From Duganella radicis (GTDB taxonomy: Bacteria > Pseudomonadota > Gammaproteobacteria > Burkholderiales > Burkholderiaceae_D), in assembly GCF_009720825.1 (NCBI RefSeq), contig NZ_WNKY01000032.1, positions 1 to 64,000 of the forward strand: a stretch of 64,000 nucleotides of DNA, read 5' to 3'. Under the pieces are notes generated by a model. That model saw only the letters and a list, made by a program, of their open reading frames with translations. It was not told the origin of the DNA and made no database searches. The translations under genes were made by a program, and so were the position numbers. Of the stretch, positions 17,320 to 26,234 are shown in pieces. The first letter of the stretch is position 1. Every line of letters starts with the position of its first letter.

Positions 17320-18081
17320 ATGCAAGCGCGTCACGTGTTATCCGCCATGGCCCTGCTGGGCATGGCCGCGCAAGCGCAGGCGTGTCGGCTCAGCATGGCG
17401 CTGGAGCATTGGCCGCCCTACCTGGTCACCCAGCCCAACGCCGCGCCGACCGGGCTGGACTGGGAACTGGCGCAAGCCATCCTCAAGGAAGCCGGCTGCA
17501 AGCTCGATGTGCAGCCGGAATTGCCAACCTCGCGCCGCCAGCGCCTGTTCGAACAGGGCCAGCTGGACTTGATGCTGTCCGCCTCCAACACCGCCGACCG
17601 GCGCCGCTACGCGCGTTTCAGCATCGCTTACCGGCAGGAGACGGTGGGGGTTTTCTCGCGCAGCAATGCGCACCGGCATTACCAGCACATCACCAGCATG
17701 GATGCGCTGGTGAACAACAAGCTGGCGCTGCTGGCGCCCAAGGTCGGCTGGTACGGCGCCGCCTATGCGCGCGTGCAGCCGACGCTGAGCGCGACGGGCA
17801 AGCTCAGCACCTTCATCAATTTCCAGCAGGGCTTGCGCATGCTGGATGCGGGACGGGCCGACCTGATCCTCGGCGACAGTGGCGCGCTGCGCTACGAGGC
17901 CAGGGCGCAAGGTATCGCCATCAGCCCGGTGCCGCTGGTGGCGATGCGCGCGCCGGTGCATCTGATGCTGAACAAGGCCAACACGACGCAGGCCGATCTC
18001 GACCGCATCAATGCCGCCATCACGCGGCTGGAACAGCAAGGCGTGCTGGGCGCGATCCGCGGCCGCTACGGCGAACCGTAG
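17320..18081 (+). CDS. Orphan periplasmic binding protein, solute-binding family 3
   Basis: 253 residues with a signal peptide (MQARHVLSAMALLGMAAQAQA). The mature protein has the two-lobed PBPb pattern: LEHWPPYLV, GLDWELAQAILKEAG, RRQRLFEQGQLDLML and LDAGRADLILGDSG. The family binds amino acids or small polar ligands. No permease or ATPase gene is nearby, and the gene is divergent from a hybrid histidine kinase. It may act as a ligand sensor, or feed a transporter encoded elsewhere. The ATG at 17320 is chosen because a GAAAGGG site precedes it and the signal peptide starts there. Confidence 0.88.
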   Translation: MQARHVLSAMALLGMAAQAQACRLSMALEHWPPYLVTQPNAAPTGLDWELAQAILKEAGCKLDVQPELPTSRRQRLFEQGQLDLMLSASNTADRRRYARFSIAYRQETVGVFSRSNAHRHYQHITSMDALVNNKLALLAPKVGWYGAAYARVQPTLSATGKLSTFINFQQGLRMLDAGRADLILGDSGALRYEARAQGIAISPVPLVAMRAPVHLMLNKANTTQADLDRINAAITRLEQQGVLGAIRGRYGEP

Positions 18082-19173
18082 TCAGTGCTCGCGCCAATGG
18101 TCGAGGTTGTGCGGCTCGGCCATTGAGGTGCCATTGCGCCCGGCGCGGAAGCGTAACGAGGCCGCATACACGGCGCGCCGTACCCGCATGATGGAGCCCA
18201 GCGGGCGATGATCGGCGATGCAATGCCAGGGGTTGAACTGCATGCCATCGTCCACCAGCACCGACAGGCCGTGGGTCCAGCCCGCTTGCGGCGGCGCGCT
18301 GATGCGGGCCACCGGTATCCATGGCGCGGTCCACTCCACCGAGGCATCTTCGATCGGCATGGTGGCGAGATCGGTGCACAGCTGCACGCGCAGCTCCCAT
18401 TCGGCCTGGTGTTCGGTCATGAAGTCGACCACCGCGCCGCGCAGGCCGTTGGGCCGGTGCTCCAGCGCGACCGGCTGGCCCTTCAGCGCCGCCAGTTCCG
18501 GCGACAGCGGCGCCAGCGACAGCTTGGCCATGTAGCGGCCGTACAGGATGGGCACCACGGTGTAAAAGGTTTCGCCAAGGATGTGGGTTTCCGGATGGCC
18601 GCCCAGCCCTTTCAAGGTCGCGCTCTCGCCGCCCACCGCCTCCACCACTTTTTCCACGCCACGCAGCGCGGCCGACAACGCTTTCTTCAGGCCCGGCGCC
18701 TTGTCGGTGGTGGCCGCCAGCAGCTTGACGCTGCCGAGGAATTGCCTGGCATTGGGCGACTGGAACACGGGGCCGTTGACCATCACGAAATCCTGCGTGG
18801 CATCGCCCTCGCCATCCACCAGCCGCATGCCCGGCACGCCGATCACCTTGATCGCCATGCCGCGCGGTGTGGAGACCTTGTCGTCCAGCAGATCGCCCGG
18901 CGTGGTCGAGAGCCGCAACACCACCGGCCACGCAGCGCCGGCGTGGCTGAACATGCCTTGCGCGTACTCGGGCGGCAGGTTTTCCAGCACCCGCAACTCG
19001 CCGCGCAACAGGCCATGGCTCTTGGCGTGCACGCTGCGGTGGGCATGGCCGGTGTCGGCATCGACGGTGGTGGAAATGCGCAACATGGCCTCGGTCAGGC
19101 CGGCGACGGTGTCGGCTTCGCCCTCTTCCGGTACTTCGTAGGCGGGGTCGTAAGGCAGTGGAGGAGCGTGCAT
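18082..19173 (-). CDS. Catalase-family heme protein
   Basis: 363 residues. The N-terminal block RSVHAKSHGLLRGELRV corresponds to the distal His region of catalases. LSTTPGDLLDDKVSTPRGMA and QDFVMVNGPVFQ match the next conserved blocks. The C-terminus DHRPLGSIMRVRRAVYAASL is typical of the short catalase-like proteins of proteobacteria. The RxFxYxD proximal-Tyr motif of true catalases is not seen, so the activity could be peroxidase-like or something else acting on hydroperoxides. Start: GACAAGGATC lies before the ATG at 19173; the frame to 19203 is less likely. It is convergent with, and directly abuts, the binding-protein gene. Confidence 0.82.
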   Translation of the reverse strand: MHAPPLPYDPAYEVPEEGEADTVAGLTEAMLRISTTVDADTGHAHRSVHAKSHGLLRGELRVLENLPPEYAQGMFSHAGAAWPVVLRLSTTPGDLLDDKVSTPRGMAIKVIGVPGMRLVDGEGDATQDFVMVNGPVFQSPNARQFLGSVKLLAATTDKAPGLKKALSAALRGVEKVVEAVGGESATLKGLGGHPETHILGETFYTVVPILYGRYMAKLSLAPLSPELAALKGQPVALEHRPNGLRGAVVDFMTEHQAEWELRVQLCTDLATMPIEDASVEWTAPWIPVARISAPPQAGWTHGLSVLVDDGMQFNPWHCIADHRPLGSIMRVRRAVYAASLRFRAGRNGTSMAEPHNLDHWREH

Positions 19174-19243
19174 GGCGGATCCTTGTCGGGTGGATCGCGC
19201 CATCTTGCCCGCGCCCGCCGCGCGTGTCTGTGGTGTGACGCAC

Positions 19244-20335
19244 TCACACGCGCTGCGCCATCCAGATGACCGCCATCACCGCCGACAGCAGCGCCGCCGC
19301 TTGCCGCACGCGTTGATACGCCGGCCGCCGCGCCAGCAGCATCAGCAAGGGCGCCGCCAGCAGAAGGATGGCGCCCTGCATCGCCTCGATGCCGAGATTG
19401 AACGCCAGCACGCCCGCCACCAGCCGGGCGCCGCTCAGCTGCAACTCGCGGATGGCCGCGGCAAACGCCAGTCCGTGCACCAGTCCGAAGCCGGACGCCA
19501 CCCAGCCCTCGCGGCGCGGAAACAGCGGGCGCCAGGCGTGCACGGCCGAGAACAGGATCGACAGCGCAATCGCCAATTCCACCGGCGGTTCCGGCAACCT
19601 GATTGTGCCCAACGCGCCCAGCATCAGCGTCACCGAATGGCCCAGCGTGAAGGCCGTCACCACTTTCAGCAGATAGGCCAGCAGATGGCGCGTGCCGGCG
19701 TACGCCTGCCAGCGGCCGTCGCGCGCCAGCAGCGCGGCCGGCAGCAGCAGCGTCAACAGGAACAGCACGTGGTCCGTGCCTTCGGCGATGTGCGCCATGC
19801 CAAGCTTGAACAGATCGGCGCAGCCGGCCCACCAGCGAGGATCGGCGCCCCGTACCTCGATGCTGCGCTGGCCGAAGTGCAGCGTGCCCAGCAGGCGCGA
19901 TGGCGCGTCGGGCGCGCTGCGCAACGCCACCACCGTCAGGTGGCTGGGCACCTGATGCGCGATGGCGTCGTCGCCGAAGGTGAAGCGGTCCAGCGGCGCG
20001 CCGGCCGGCGGGCGCAGCGTCATGCTGGCCAACAGATCGGCCGGCTGCCGCGACCACTGCCAGCGCAGCCGCTCGACCTTGACCACCCACGCCCGTCCGT
20101 CCGGCGCCACTGGACGGATGTGGGCGGCAAGGTAGGCCGCCATCTCCGCGTCGCCGGCCGGCAGGCCGCCGGGCAGCGCCAGCTGGAGCTGGTCCAGCGG
20201 CAGCACCAGCTCGGCATGGATGCCGTCCGGCCGGCTCTCCAGCAGGACTTCCGACTGCGGCGCGGGATGCGCCCCCGCCGCCATCGCCCACGCGAGCAGG
20301 CACAGCGCCAGCAGGCGCTTAGAAACTGCCGCCAT
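19244..20335 (-). CDS. HupE/UreJ-family membrane protein
   Basis: 363 residues. A signal peptide (KRLLALCLLAWAMAAGA) precedes an extracytoplasmic domain of about 150 residues. A C-terminal membrane core carries the HupE motifs MAHIAEGTDHVLFLL, AFTLGHSVTLML and FGLVHGLAFA. HupE/UreJ proteins are thought to move nickel, cobalt or another metal and are best known beside hydrogenase and urease genes; none is here. Start: ATG 20335 is the likely start (20341 is an alternative), overlapping the end of the DUF3500 lipoprotein gene by 17 bases, so the two are co-translated. The His and Asp residues of the motifs are intact. Confidence 0.88.
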   Translation of the reverse strand: MAAVSKRLLALCLLAWAMAAGAHPAPQSEVLLESRPDGIHAELVLPLDQLQLALPGGLPAGDAEMAAYLAAHIRPVAPDGRAWVVKVERLRWQWSRQPADLLASMTLRPPAGAPLDRFTFGDDAIAHQVPSHLTVVALRSAPDAPSRLLGTLHFGQRSIEVRGADPRWWAGCADLFKLGMAHIAEGTDHVLFLLTLLLPAALLARDGRWQAYAGTRHLLAYLLKVVTAFTLGHSVTLMLGALGTIRLPEPPVELAIALSILFSAVHAWRPLFPRREGWVASGFGLVHGLAFAAAIRELQLSGARLVAGVLAFNLGIEAMQGAILLLAAPLLMLLARRPAYQRVRQAAALLSAVMAVIWMAQRV

Positions 20336-22415
20336 AGTCATTGGTCTTGTCGCGCCAGATGGTGTGGTAGTGGATGTCGGTGCCATACACCACGCCCTGC
20401 TGCACCACGAACTCGATCCACACGCGCGGACCGTCGATACGGATGTAGGAGCGCTGCGCCTCCAGCGGCGACGAACCCGCATTCGGGTATGCGCTGAAAT
20501 CGGCCTTCACGCCGTTCTGGCCGACGCCGTAGCCGACGTAGGTATTGGCCAGCGCGTCGTCCGCCAGGTAGGCCCCCAGCAGCGTGGCCGCCACGTCCGC
20601 CGCCTGCGTGTTGACCCAGGCCTCGATCGCCGCCCGCACATAAGTCTGCTGCCTGGCGCTCATGGCCGAGTATTGCAGGCCGCGTCCGCTGGTCGGATAC
20701 ACCAGCGACTTGAAGTTGCCGTCGCTGTTGCCGGATGCGCCCATGACCACATCGGTGAAAGTGCCGGACAGCTTGGCCGCGGCCGACGACGCGCTGTCGG
20801 CGTAAATCGATTCCGCCAGGTTGTAGACGGCGGCGCGCTGCTTCTCCATCGGCGCGTGCTGCTTGCCGGCGCTGCTGGCGTTGGCCGTGACGTTGACCGT
20901 GCCGTCCACGCCCACCGTCCAGTTAGGCGGCTCGACGCCGACAAAGTTCGGCGTGGCGCTGACCTTGCCGGTGTTGTAGGTGATGTTGTAGGCCAGGTGA
21001 TGGCCGGCGATTTGCAAGATCCATGGCGAGGTGGCCGATGGCGTGCCGACAAACGCGATCGAATACAGATCGCTACCGTAGTCGAGCGCAAGGCCGCCAG
21101 TGCCGCCGGTGCCGCCGCCCGGCGCGGTGCCGGTTCCCGTGCCATCGGTCGGCGGCGTGAAGGTGCCGTCGGTTGGTGGCGTACCGGTGCCGTCGGCCGG
21201 CGGCGTGCCCCCGCCGCCGGGCATGGTGCCGCCGCCCGTGCCGCCGCCAGACGCCATGCCACCGGCCAGCACCTGATCGGCCGCGCGCAGCTCGTTCAGC
21301 AGCGTGATGCCGTTGGCGCTCAGCGCCTTGGCGATCACCCCATTGGCGGCCGCCAGTTGCGCCGCGCTCATCGTGGTCGTATTCAGGCGCAAGCCGTGGC
21401 GCGCGCCCGGCAGATTGGTCCACTGATTCGCATTGGCCAGCGCGTAATCGAACAGCACCGTGGTCGACGAGGTCGCCGAGGTCGCGACCGTTTTCTGGTC
21501 GGTCGACAGCGTGGCGAGGAAAGCATTGGCCGCATTCACCACCGCCGCCGTGTTGGCGCCTTCGCTCAGCACATTCACCTTCAGGGCCACGGTGGCGCTG
21601 GTGGCCGTGCCGGCCGTATTGGTCACCACCACCTTGTAATTGCCGGCGCTGTTGGCGTTGGCGGTATGGATCCTGTAGATCCGCTCGGTCGCACCGGCAA
21701 TCGGCACATCGTTGCGATACCACTGATAGGCCAGGCTGACGCCATTCACCGCCACCCACAAGGTCGCGCCGGTGCCGGCATTGACCGTCTGCGCCACCGG
21801 CTGCACATTGATGGCGGGCGCCGTCACCGACGACGACACCACAATCTCCGCCGCCGAACTGGTGGTCGCGCCGGTGGTATTGGTGATCACCACCGTGTAG
21901 CTGCCCGCCGCCGAGGCCGCGTAAGTCGGACGCGTGGCGCCATCGATGGCCGTGCCGTCCTTGTACCACTGATAACCCATCTCCAGCCCATCGGCGGTGA
22001 CCGACAAGGTCTGGCTGGTGCCGGTGAGGATGGTGGCGCCGGACGGCTGCACGGTAATCACCGGCGCGCTGCTGACCGTGATCACCGCATTGGCGCTGGT
22101 CACCGAGCCGGCCGACGACGTCACCACCACATAGTAGGTGCCGGCTTCGGTGGCGGTGTAGGTGGCGGCGGTGGCGCCGCTGATGGCGGTCCCGGCCAGA
22201 TACCACTGATAGCTCAGGCCGCTGCCCTCGGCCACCACCGACAGCACGCTGTTGGAACCGGACACAATGGTGGCCGCAGCCGGCTGCAAGGAAATCGACG
22301 GCCCGCCGCTGCCGGCGGCCGTCGAGGTGGAAGAATCCGAGCTGCCGCTACAGCCGGACAGCAGCAGCGACAGAGAAGTGGCGTAGACGGCCAGCGTCCG
22401 GCTAGAAATAGGCAT
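20319..22415 (-). CDS. Lipoprotein with three Ig-like domains and a split DUF3500 domain
   Basis: 698 residues. A lipobox LLSGC gives lipidation at C22. Three Ig-like repeats follow at about 40-114, 118-193 and 200-280, each with the core LSYQWYLAGTAISGAT or a variant and an AGTYYVVVTSSAG edge strand. The DUF3500 domain starts near 287, is interrupted by a Gly/Thr/Pro linker (386-441) and resumes with YGSDLYSIAFVGTPS and WILQIAGHHLAYN. The function of DUF3500 is unknown; the paired His in AGHHLA suggests metal or ligand binding (inference). It is upstream of and overlapping the HupE gene, so the two are likely partners at the envelope. A GGAGAAAG site precedes the ATG. Confidence 0.87.
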   Translation of the reverse strand: MPISSRTLAVYATSLSLLLSGCSGSSDSSTSTAAGSGGPSISLQPAAATIVSGSNSVLSVVAEGSGLSYQWYLAGTAISGATAATYTATEAGTYYVVVTSSAGSVTSANAVITVSSAPVITVQPSGATILTGTSQTLSVTADGLEMGYQWYKDGTAIDGATRPTYAASAAGSYTVVITNTTGATTSSAAEIVVSSSVTAPAINVQPVAQTVNAGTGATLWVAVNGVSLAYQWYRNDVPIAGATERIYRIHTANANSAGNYKVVVTNTAGTATSATVALKVNVLSEGANTAAVVNAANAFLATLSTDQKTVATSATSSTTVLFDYALANANQWTNLPGARHGLRLNTTTMSAAQLAAANGVIAKALSANGITLLNELRAADQVLAGGMASGGGTGGGTMPGGGGTPPADGTGTPPTDGTFTPPTDGTGTGTAPGGGTGGTGGLALDYGSDLYSIAFVGTPSATSPWILQIAGHHLAYNITYNTGKVSATPNFVGVEPPNWTVGVDGTVNVTANASSAGKQHAPMEKQRAAVYNLAESIYADSASSAAAKLSGTFTDVVMGASGNSDGNFKSLVYPTSGRGLQYSAMSARQQTYVRAAIEAWVNTQAADVAATLLGAYLADDALANTYVGYGVGQNGVKADFSAYPNAGSSPLEAQRSYIRIDGPRVWIEFVVQQGVVYGTDIHYHTIWRDKTNDYGGSF
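21093..21260 (-). repeat. Low-complexity Gly/Thr/Pro linker inside the DUF3500 gene
   Basis: Codons 386-441 of the lipoprotein encode Gly-rich runs and three near-identical TPPxDGT units. This splits the DUF3500 domain in two. It is likely a flexible surface loop and a site of length variation by slippage. Confidence 0.7.
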
Positions 22416-22510
22416 GTTTGCTTTCTCCGAAATTTAAAGAAAGCAAACTCTAGCCAAGCATCACGCCTTTTTCCGGACCATTATTGCCGTTTTGCCCAGT
22501 TTTACGCTGT

Positions 22511-23125
22511 TTAACAGCCCGCGTTGCCCTTGCGCGACTGGCGGCGCGCGACCAATGCCAGCAAGCCCAGGCCGGCGCCCAGCATGCCATAGGTGGCCGG
22601 TTCCGGCACCGCCACCACGTTGCCGATCGCCTGGAATTCCGACACCGAGAACTGCGCGTCGCCGGCGCCGGCCGCGCCACTGATGCGGAAAGCCGTGGTC
22701 AACACTGGCGAGCCCAGCGTGGCGCTGCCGTTATCCAGGCCCCAGCTGCGGTGCGGGCTCAGGGTGGCGGCGGTCTGCCAGAGGTTGCTGCTGTCGAGGT
22801 ATTCCACCAGATAATTGTTGTCGTTGTCGGCCTGGATGAGCAACTGGCTGACCAGCGACTTCTGGTTCAGCGTCACCGTGATGGCATCGACGCCGACCGC
22901 TCCGCTCCAGAACACCGAGCCGGTATTCCACTGCGTGCCGACGGCGAGGAACACGCCATCCGTCACCGTGGCCGGGGCAGCCAGGACGCCGCCGCCCCAG
23001 CCGGCGCTGTCACCCCAGCCGGCGGTAGCGGACAGGGTCACCGCGCCATTCAGCGCCACATTCGTGTCTGCCAGCGCGCCGCCAGCGAGACCGGTGAAGG
23101 CCAATGCAAGTGCAAGTTTCTTCAT
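22511..23125 (-). CDS. PEP-CTERM sorting-domain exported protein
   Basis: 204 residues. An N-terminal signal peptide (MKKLALALAFTGLAGGALA) and a C-terminal PEP-CTERM tripartite signal (VPEPATYGMLGAGLGLLALV followed by a basic RRQSRK tail) mark it for export and exosortase processing. The middle resembles a discoidin / F5-8C-like carbohydrate-binding sandwich (TNVALNGAVTLSA, SQLLIQADNDNNYLVEYLD), which is inference. Start: the run of five G lies six bases before the ATG at 23125; the ATG at 23131 is too close to it. The exosortase is not in the window. Confidence 0.88.
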   Translation of the reverse strand: MKKLALALAFTGLAGGALADTNVALNGAVTLSATAGWGDSAGWGGGVLAAPATVTDGVFLAVGTQWNTGSVFWSGAVGVDAITVTLNQKSLVSQLLIQADNDNNYLVEYLDSSNLWQTAATLSPHRSWGLDNGSATLGSPVLTTAFRISGAAGAGDAQFSVSEFQAIGNVVAVPEPATYGMLGAGLGLLALVARRQSRKGNAGC

Positions 23126-23273
23126 TACCATCCCCCTTTTAATATAAAAATTATAATGTTCAACCAGTTTAACTCAGCAGTATGAGAGGCAGCGCACGAT
23201 TGTGGGTGCGCTGCAACATCACGCCAAACATGCTAAGGTGGACCCTTTTTGCCCGCAGTTTTGCGTCATTTTC

Positions 23274-24500
23274 ATGCAGCACGAACCGATTTCCGACACT
23301 CCCCTCATCAGCGCGCCGCACGGCGCCGGACTGGCCAGCCTGGCCCTGGCCCTCGGCGGCCTGGCCATCGGCACCGGCGAATTCGCCTCGATGAGCATCC
23401 TGCCCGTGGTGGCCAACGACTTGCATGCCAGCCTGCCCGACATGGGCCACATGATCAGCGCCTACGCGCTGGGCGTGGTGTTCGGTGCGCCGCTGATTAC
23501 CATCTTCCTGGCGCGCATGCCGCGCAAAACCATGCTGGTGATGCTGATGTCGCTGTACGCGATGGGCAACCTGCTAAGCGCGGCCGCGCCCGGCTACGGC
23601 GCGCTGATCCTGGCGCGCTTCATCGCCGGCATTCCGCACGGCGCCTACTTTGGCGTGGCGGCGCTGGTGGCGGCCGCCATGACGGTGCCGGAGAAACGTG
23701 CGCAGGCGGTCTCGCGCGTGCTGCTGGGGCTGACCATCGCCAACGTGTTTGGCGTGCCGCTGGCGACGTGGCTGAGCCAGGGCTTCGGCTGGCGCTCGAC
23801 CTTTCTGGTGGTCGGCCTGCTGGGCCTGACCACCGCCGTGATGGTGAGCCGCTACGTGCCCTTCATCGCCGCCGGCAACGCCAGCCCGCGCCGCGAACTG
23901 GGCGTGTTCCGCCGCTTGCAAGTGTGGGTGACGCTGCTGATGGTATCGGTGGGCTTTGGCGGCCTGTTCGCGGTCTACACCTACATTACCCCGACCTTGC
24001 TGGAAGTGACCAGGGTGGCGCCGGCGATGGTGGCCGTGCTGCTGGCCACGATGGGCGTGGGCATGACGGTGGGCAATCTGGTGGGCGGCTGGTTTGCCGA
24101 CCGTTCGCGCCTGTGGACCATCTTCGGCGCGCTGGTGTGGAACGCGGCGGCGCTGTCGGCCTTCTATTACACCAGCGCCAACCTGTGGACGGTGGCGCTG
24201 AACCTGTTCGCGATTGGCTGCGGCATCGCCGTCTGCCCGGCCGTGCAAACGCGCCTGATGGACGTGGCGGGCGATGCGCAGACAGTGGCGGCGGCGCTCA
24301 ACCACTCCGCCTTCAACTGCGCCAACGCCGCCGGCGCCTGGTGCGGTGGCCTGGCCATCGCCCACGGCATGAGCCTGCAATCGACCGGCCCGGTCGGCGC
24401 CCTGCTGGCCCTGGGCGGCATCGTGGTGCTGGGCATTTCGGTGCTGCTGGAGCAGCGTCCAGTTGCCCGCACGCTTACCGCCGGTAGCCTCGCTCCTTGA
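23274..24500 (+). CDS. MFS exporter, AraJ/YdhP type
   Basis: 408 residues with about 12 membrane helices. The MFS motifs are recognisable: TGEFASMSILPVVANDL in helix 1, SAYALGVVFGAPLITIFLAR with a reduced loop 2-3 motif (RMPRKTML) and RFIAGIPHGAYFGVAALVAA in helix 4. This subfamily (DHA1, sugar-efflux and chloramphenicol-resistance-like) exports arabinose-like sugars or drugs. The ATG at 23274 is chosen because the hydrophobic core starts soon after; the ribosome site is weak. It converges with the beta-helix gene, the two coding ends overlapping by 26 bp. Confidence 0.87.
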   Translation: MQHEPISDTPLISAPHGAGLASLALALGGLAIGTGEFASMSILPVVANDLHASLPDMGHMISAYALGVVFGAPLITIFLARMPRKTMLVMLMSLYAMGNLLSAAAPGYGALILARFIAGIPHGAYFGVAALVAAAMTVPEKRAQAVSRVLLGLTIANVFGVPLATWLSQGFGWRSTFLVVGLLGLTTAVMVSRYVPFIAAGNASPRRELGVFRRLQVWVTLLMVSVGFGGLFAVYTYITPTLLEVTRVAPAMVAVLLATMGVGMTVGNLVGGWFADRSRLWTIFGALVWNAAALSAFYYTSANLWTVALNLFAIGCGIAVCPAVQTRLMDVAGDAQTVAAALNHSAFNCANAAGAWCGGLAIAHGMSLQSTGPVGALLALGGIVVLGISVLLEQRPVARTLTAGSLAP

Positions 24501-26100
24501 ATGAGGTAGCCGCGAACCAGTTGCGCAGCGCGGCTTCCGGATCGAAGCCGGCCGCCGGTGCGACGGTGTTGACGGCCTCGCCTTCGAAGAATTGGGCGGA
24601 CTGGATGTTCGCGTAGCCGTAGAAGCGGTTGCCGCCCCAGCGGATGTCGTCGTGGCGCAGCGCCGGCTTCATCGCGCGCCACAGCGTGCCGGCGTTGGCG
24701 CCGTGGTAGAACACGTTGTCGCGGATGTCGCCGGCGTTTTTGCTGCCCATGCCGGTGTTCTCGGCGGCCGGCGATACCAGCCCCGGCCGCGTGTTGAGCA
24801 GCAAGTTGCCACGCACCAGCGCGCTCTGCGAGCCGGCAAACACGATCACGCGCCGGCCATCGTTGATGCTGAGGTTGTTCTCCACCAGCGTGCCGGACGA
24901 TTGCGCCGGATTCCCCAGGCCGTCATCGCCGCAACCGCAGAACAGCATGAAGCCGCCTTCGTTGTCGTGGCTGTAGTTGTTCACGACTTGCGTGTCGCGC
25001 GTGCCGAGGTCGGCATCGAAGGCCATGCCGTCGCCCGGCTCCCATGGCTGCTGGTAGCGCACATGGTGGATCTCGTTGTACTGGAAACGGGCGCCGTCGG
25101 TGTTGATGGCCCAGGCGCCGGCGCTGTTGCCCGCTGCGCGCAGCCAGATGTCGTGCATCAGGTTGGCCTCCACCAGCGGACGCGTGGCGCTGCGCACCAC
25201 AATGCCGTCGCCACCGATGTCGTGGATATGGTTGTTGCGGAACACGATGTTGGTGGACGGCGTGTAATCGTCCGCCGCCGCCGCGCTCAGCGCGACGCGC
25301 TTGTCCTTGTAAGGCAGATAGTCACCGCAGGGCGCGCCGCCAACGCGGCACATCCACGCCGAGCGGGTCGACAGGCCGATGGCGTCGACATGGAAGATCT
25401 CGCTGTCCTCCACCAGCACATCATCAAAGCGCGTCTTGCGCTGATTGACCCCGTGGCGCGTGATGTTGAACAGGATGCCGCCGGTCTCCTTGTAGACATG
25501 CTCGCTGCCCGGCGCATCCTTCAGATAGCCACGCACATGATGCACATACACATCGCGCACGCGGTAGTGGCTGCCGACGCCAAAATCCTCCAGCTGCACC
25601 AGCAGACCGACGCGCGCGCCTTCGCTCAGGCCATCGTTGGTCAGCTCCAGCCCTTCAATTTCCCAATGCTGAAGGTTATGCAGATGAATCGCCGCCCGCG
25701 CAACCACGCCGTCATCGCGACGGCACAGGGAGCGATAGGGACTGATGCCGCTGGCCGTGCGCGCCTGCAAGGTCAACGCCTGATCCGGATCGGCCACCGC
25801 CTCGCGGCAGCCGGCGGCGATCACCGCCCTGCCCACCGCCGGGTCACCATAGCTGCCGACCACCACCGGCCGGCCCGGCACACCGGAACTGCCGGCACGC
25901 GGCACGAAGCTGCCATGGCAAGTCACGCCGCGCTTGAATAAGATCCGCGTGCCCGGCGCAAACCGCATGGCGTTCAACTCCGTCAGGCTACCGACCACCG
26001 GCGCGGGACTCGCGCCCGAACAATCGACCCGCACCTCATCGGCACGGGCCGCACCGGCGCCCAGCGCGGCCATCAGGACTACCCAGCTCATTTTGATCAT
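24475..26100 (-). CDS. Secreted right-handed parallel beta-helix protein
   Basis: 541 residues with a signal peptide (MIKMSWVVLMAALGAGAARA). The body is a chain of short beta-strand rungs typical of pectate-lyase-like helices: NIVFRNNHIHDIGGDGIVV, RPLVEANLMHDIW, ARFQYNEIHHVRY, TQVVNNYSHDNEGG, GTLVENNLSINDGR. Several Cys pairs (CHG, CRREDG-like, CRVGG, CGCGDD) could form disulphides. Such proteins are usually polysaccharide lyases, glycosidases or carbohydrate-binding adhesins. I cannot assign a family or catalytic residues, so activity is open. The 3' end overlaps the MFS gene end. Confidence 0.8.
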   Translation of the reverse strand: MIKMSWVVLMAALGAGAARADEVRVDCSGASPAPVVGSLTELNAMRFAPGTRILFKRGVTCHGSFVPRAGSSGVPGRPVVVGSYGDPAVGRAVIAAGCREAVADPDQALTLQARTASGISPYRSLCRRDDGVVARAAIHLHNLQHWEIEGLELTNDGLSEGARVGLLVQLEDFGVGSHYRVRDVYVHHVRGYLKDAPGSEHVYKETGGILFNITRHGVNQRKTRFDDVLVEDSEIFHVDAIGLSTRSAWMCRVGGAPCGDYLPYKDKRVALSAAAADDYTPSTNIVFRNNHIHDIGGDGIVVRSATRPLVEANLMHDIWLRAAGNSAGAWAINTDGARFQYNEIHHVRYQQPWEPGDGMAFDADLGTRDTQVVNNYSHDNEGGFMLFCGCGDDGLGNPAQSSGTLVENNLSINDGRRVIVFAGSQSALVRGNLLLNTRPGLVSPAAENTGMGSKNAGDIRDNVFYHGANAGTLWRAMKPALRHDDIRWGGNRFYGYANIQSAQFFEGEAVNTVAPAAGFDPEAALRNWFAATSFKERGYRR

Positions 26101-26170
26101 GGCATCAGTTCATTTCAGACAATGAGTTAACGATACCACACATTCTTGCGTGCACATTGAAATTTTCAGA

Positions 26171-26187
26171 TTGTATAAAATATCCAA
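26171..26187. promoter_or_regulatory. Candidate GntR operator (TTGTATA-AAA-TATCCAA)
   Basis: A 7-3-7 imperfect palindrome with one mismatch lies 48 bp before the ATG of the DHDPS-family gene. Its outer half-sites resemble TTGTATACAA-like operators of FCD-type GntR regulators. The co-transcribed gntR gene makes autoregulation plausible. Confidence 0.45.
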
Positions 26188-26234
26188 AATCGGTATGATC
26201 CTCACACCCTCTAACGCAGCCCGAAGGAACCACC

